Shown in pieces: positions 62,917 to 64,000 of a stretch of DNA of 64,000 bases. Each line of letters begins with the position of its first letter. The stretch's first letter is position 1. The notes beneath the pieces were generated by a model. The model searched no databases. It saw only the letters and a program-made list of their open reading frames with translations, and was not told the DNA's origin. Where the stretch lies: contig NZ_CP046052.1 in NCBI RefSeq assembly GCF_004802635.2, forward strand, positions 1,550,001 to 1,614,000, given 5' to 3'. Source of the DNA: Methylocystis heyeri (GTDB lineage: Bacteria > Pseudomonadota > Alphaproteobacteria > Rhizobiales > Beijerinckiaceae). A program made the position numbers and the translations under genes.

Positions 62917-64000
62917 ATGACCTTTGAACCCCGGCATGACCCAGAGGCCGATTCGTCGCGGAGCGACTCTCCCGGTCGCCTGAAATCCCTTCTGGAACAT
63001 ATCCCTTTTCAGGGAAAGAACTCCCGCGCTTTGCTCGGCGTCGTCGCCGCGCTCCTTGTCGGGGCGCTCGCCTGGCTGCTGTTGCGCGACGTCATCCTAC
63101 CCACGAGTTCGACCAAAGGCGGCGGCGGACCCGTCCAGCCCGTGAAAATCGCAACCGCACGCATCGGCGAGATAAAGGTCTTCGTGAGCGGGCTCGGCTC
63201 CGTCACGCCCATCGCGACCGTCAACGTCGTCACGCAGATAAACGGCGTGCTGACCGAAGTGGGTTTCCGCGAGGGACAATTGGTGAAGAAGGGCGACTTC
63301 CTCGCTCAGATCGATCCGCGCCCCTATGAGGTTCTGCAAGCGCAATATGAGGGACAATTGCTGCGCGATCAGGGGCTTCTCGATCAGGCCAGGATCGACC
63401 TCGCGCGCTATCAGACCCTGCTCAAACAAAATTCGATCGCCCGACAGACCGAGGAAGACCAGGTCTATCTCGTGAAGCAATATGAAGGCTCGGTGAAAAC
63501 CGACCGCGCGCTGATCGACGCCCAGAAGCTCAATCTCATTTACTGCCATATCGTCTCGCCGGTAGATGCGCGCGTCGGTCTCAGGCTGGTCGACCCCGGC
63601 AACTATGTGCAGGTGGGCGGAACCAACGCCTCCATCGCGGTCCTCACGCAATTGCAGCCGATCACCGTGATTTTTCCCGTGCCCGAGGATGATCTCCCCG
63701 AGATCATGCCGCAGGTCGACGCCGGCGTTCCCATGAAGGTCGAGATATACGATCGCGCCAATATCAATAAGCTCGCCGAGGGCGAGCTGCTGACCGCCGA
63801 CAATGAAATCGACACGACCACCGGAATGGTCAAGCTGCGCGCGCGTTTCGACAATCGCAACAACAAATTGTTTCCAAACCAGTTCGTCAACGCCCATCTG
63901 CTGACGAGGACGCTGCACGACGTCGTCGTCATTCCGACCGCCGCCGTTCAACGCGGCGCTCCGGGGGCCTACGCCTATGTCGTCGACGCCGACAACAAGG
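62917..64000 (+). CDS. MdtA-like RND adaptor, 3' end outside window
   Basis: Open from ATG 62917 to the window end (361 codons, no stop). N-terminal anchor (LLGVVAALLVGALAWLLLR), then the adaptor pattern: VKIATARIGEIKVFVSGLG, SVTPIATVNVVTQINGVLTE, VGFREGQLVKKGDFLAQIDP, and lipoyl half LIYCHIVSPVDARVGLRLVD, PGNYVQVGG, then DTTTGMVKLRARFDN, PNQFVNAHLL. This set of motifs is typical of MdtA of the MdtABC multidrug system. The pump genes should follow beyond 64000. It is divergent from the channel gene upstream. Confidence 0.9.
   Translation, partial: MTFEPRHDPEADSSRSDSPGRLKSLLEHIPFQGKNSRALLGVVAALLVGALAWLLLRDVILPTSSTKGGGGPVQPVKIATARIGEIKVFVSGLGSVTPIATVNVVTQINGVLTEVGFREGQLVKKGDFLAQIDPRPYEVLQAQYEGQLLRDQGLLDQARIDLARYQTLLKQNSIARQTEEDQVYLVKQYEGSVKTDRALIDAQKLNLIYCHIVSPVDARVGLRLVDPGNYVQVGGTNASIAVLTQLQPITVIFPVPEDDLPEIMPQVDAGVPMKVEIYDRANINKLAEGELLTADNEIDTTTGMVKLRARFDNRNNKLFPNQFVNAHLLTRTLHDVVVIPTAAVQRGAPGAYAYVVDADNK

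Overview
The window is GC-rich chromosomal DNA from a Gram-negative bacterium. Several features point to an alphaproteobacterium of the Hyphomicrobiales (Rhizobiales), possibly the Beijerinckiaceae/Methylocystaceae group. These are the many Omp25-like barrels that begin A-D-L-P-x-x-K, the DUF2092 and DUF4239 proteins, the duplicated P-II genes, the FixL-like kinases and the codon use. This placement is an inference from gene content; there is no rRNA or other marker gene in the window.

Layout. 1-3.2 kb: end of an MFS exporter and a convergent ABC-F ATPase. 3.2-3.8 kb: hairpin repeats and tRNA-Glu. 4.1-8.3 kb: a compact minus-strand cassette like the alginate O-acetylation genes (AlgI, AlgJ, an SGNH protein, AlgF), with an IS5-family element just upstream (8.5-9.4 kb). 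9.6-12.7 kb: a KaiC-like double ATPase with a hybrid histidine kinase. 12.7-14.1 kb: remnants of a polymorphic-toxin locus (Tox-REase-5-like half domain, Imm52-like protein, a frameshifted small gene). 14.2-19.4 kb: small secreted proteins, a HEAT-repeat protein, an AAA ATPase, and a small protein joining an HTH to a domain that looks like the RNA polymerase alpha-subunit CTD.

19.4-25 kb: an AT-rich patch, a receiver-less OmpR-type regulator preceded by 11-bp-phased CATAAG boxes, then glnK-amtB-glnK and a porin. 25.4-33.2 kb: a frameshifted MEDS-PAS histidine kinase, a two-barrel OprB-type porin and a PAS/GGDEF/EAL protein. 33.4-41.5 kb: an NHL-repeat/GH5 secreted protein, small envelope proteins, an SmbP-like protein, an M50 protease with CBS domains, a serine hydrolase and a P1 peptidase. 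41.8-53.5 kb: two large paralogous fusions of an Omp25-like barrel to a BBP2-type porin, a response regulator, a cyclic-peptide ABC exporter with an in-frame amber codon, a third P-II gene, and a histidine kinase with a LuxR-type response regulator. 53.8-64 kb: two RND efflux loci (a CzcA/CzcB pair with a divergent outer-membrane channel, and a second channel divergent from an MdtA-like adaptor that runs off the window).

Themes. The window is dominated by outer-membrane and envelope functions, nitrogen-status signalling (three P-II proteins and AmtB) and signal transduction. P-II genes twice lie beside BBP2-type porin genes. The most unusual items are the three proteins with two beta-barrels in one chain, the HTH/alpha-CTD-like regulator, the phased boxes beside a receiver-less winged-helix protein, and the toxin/immunity remnant.
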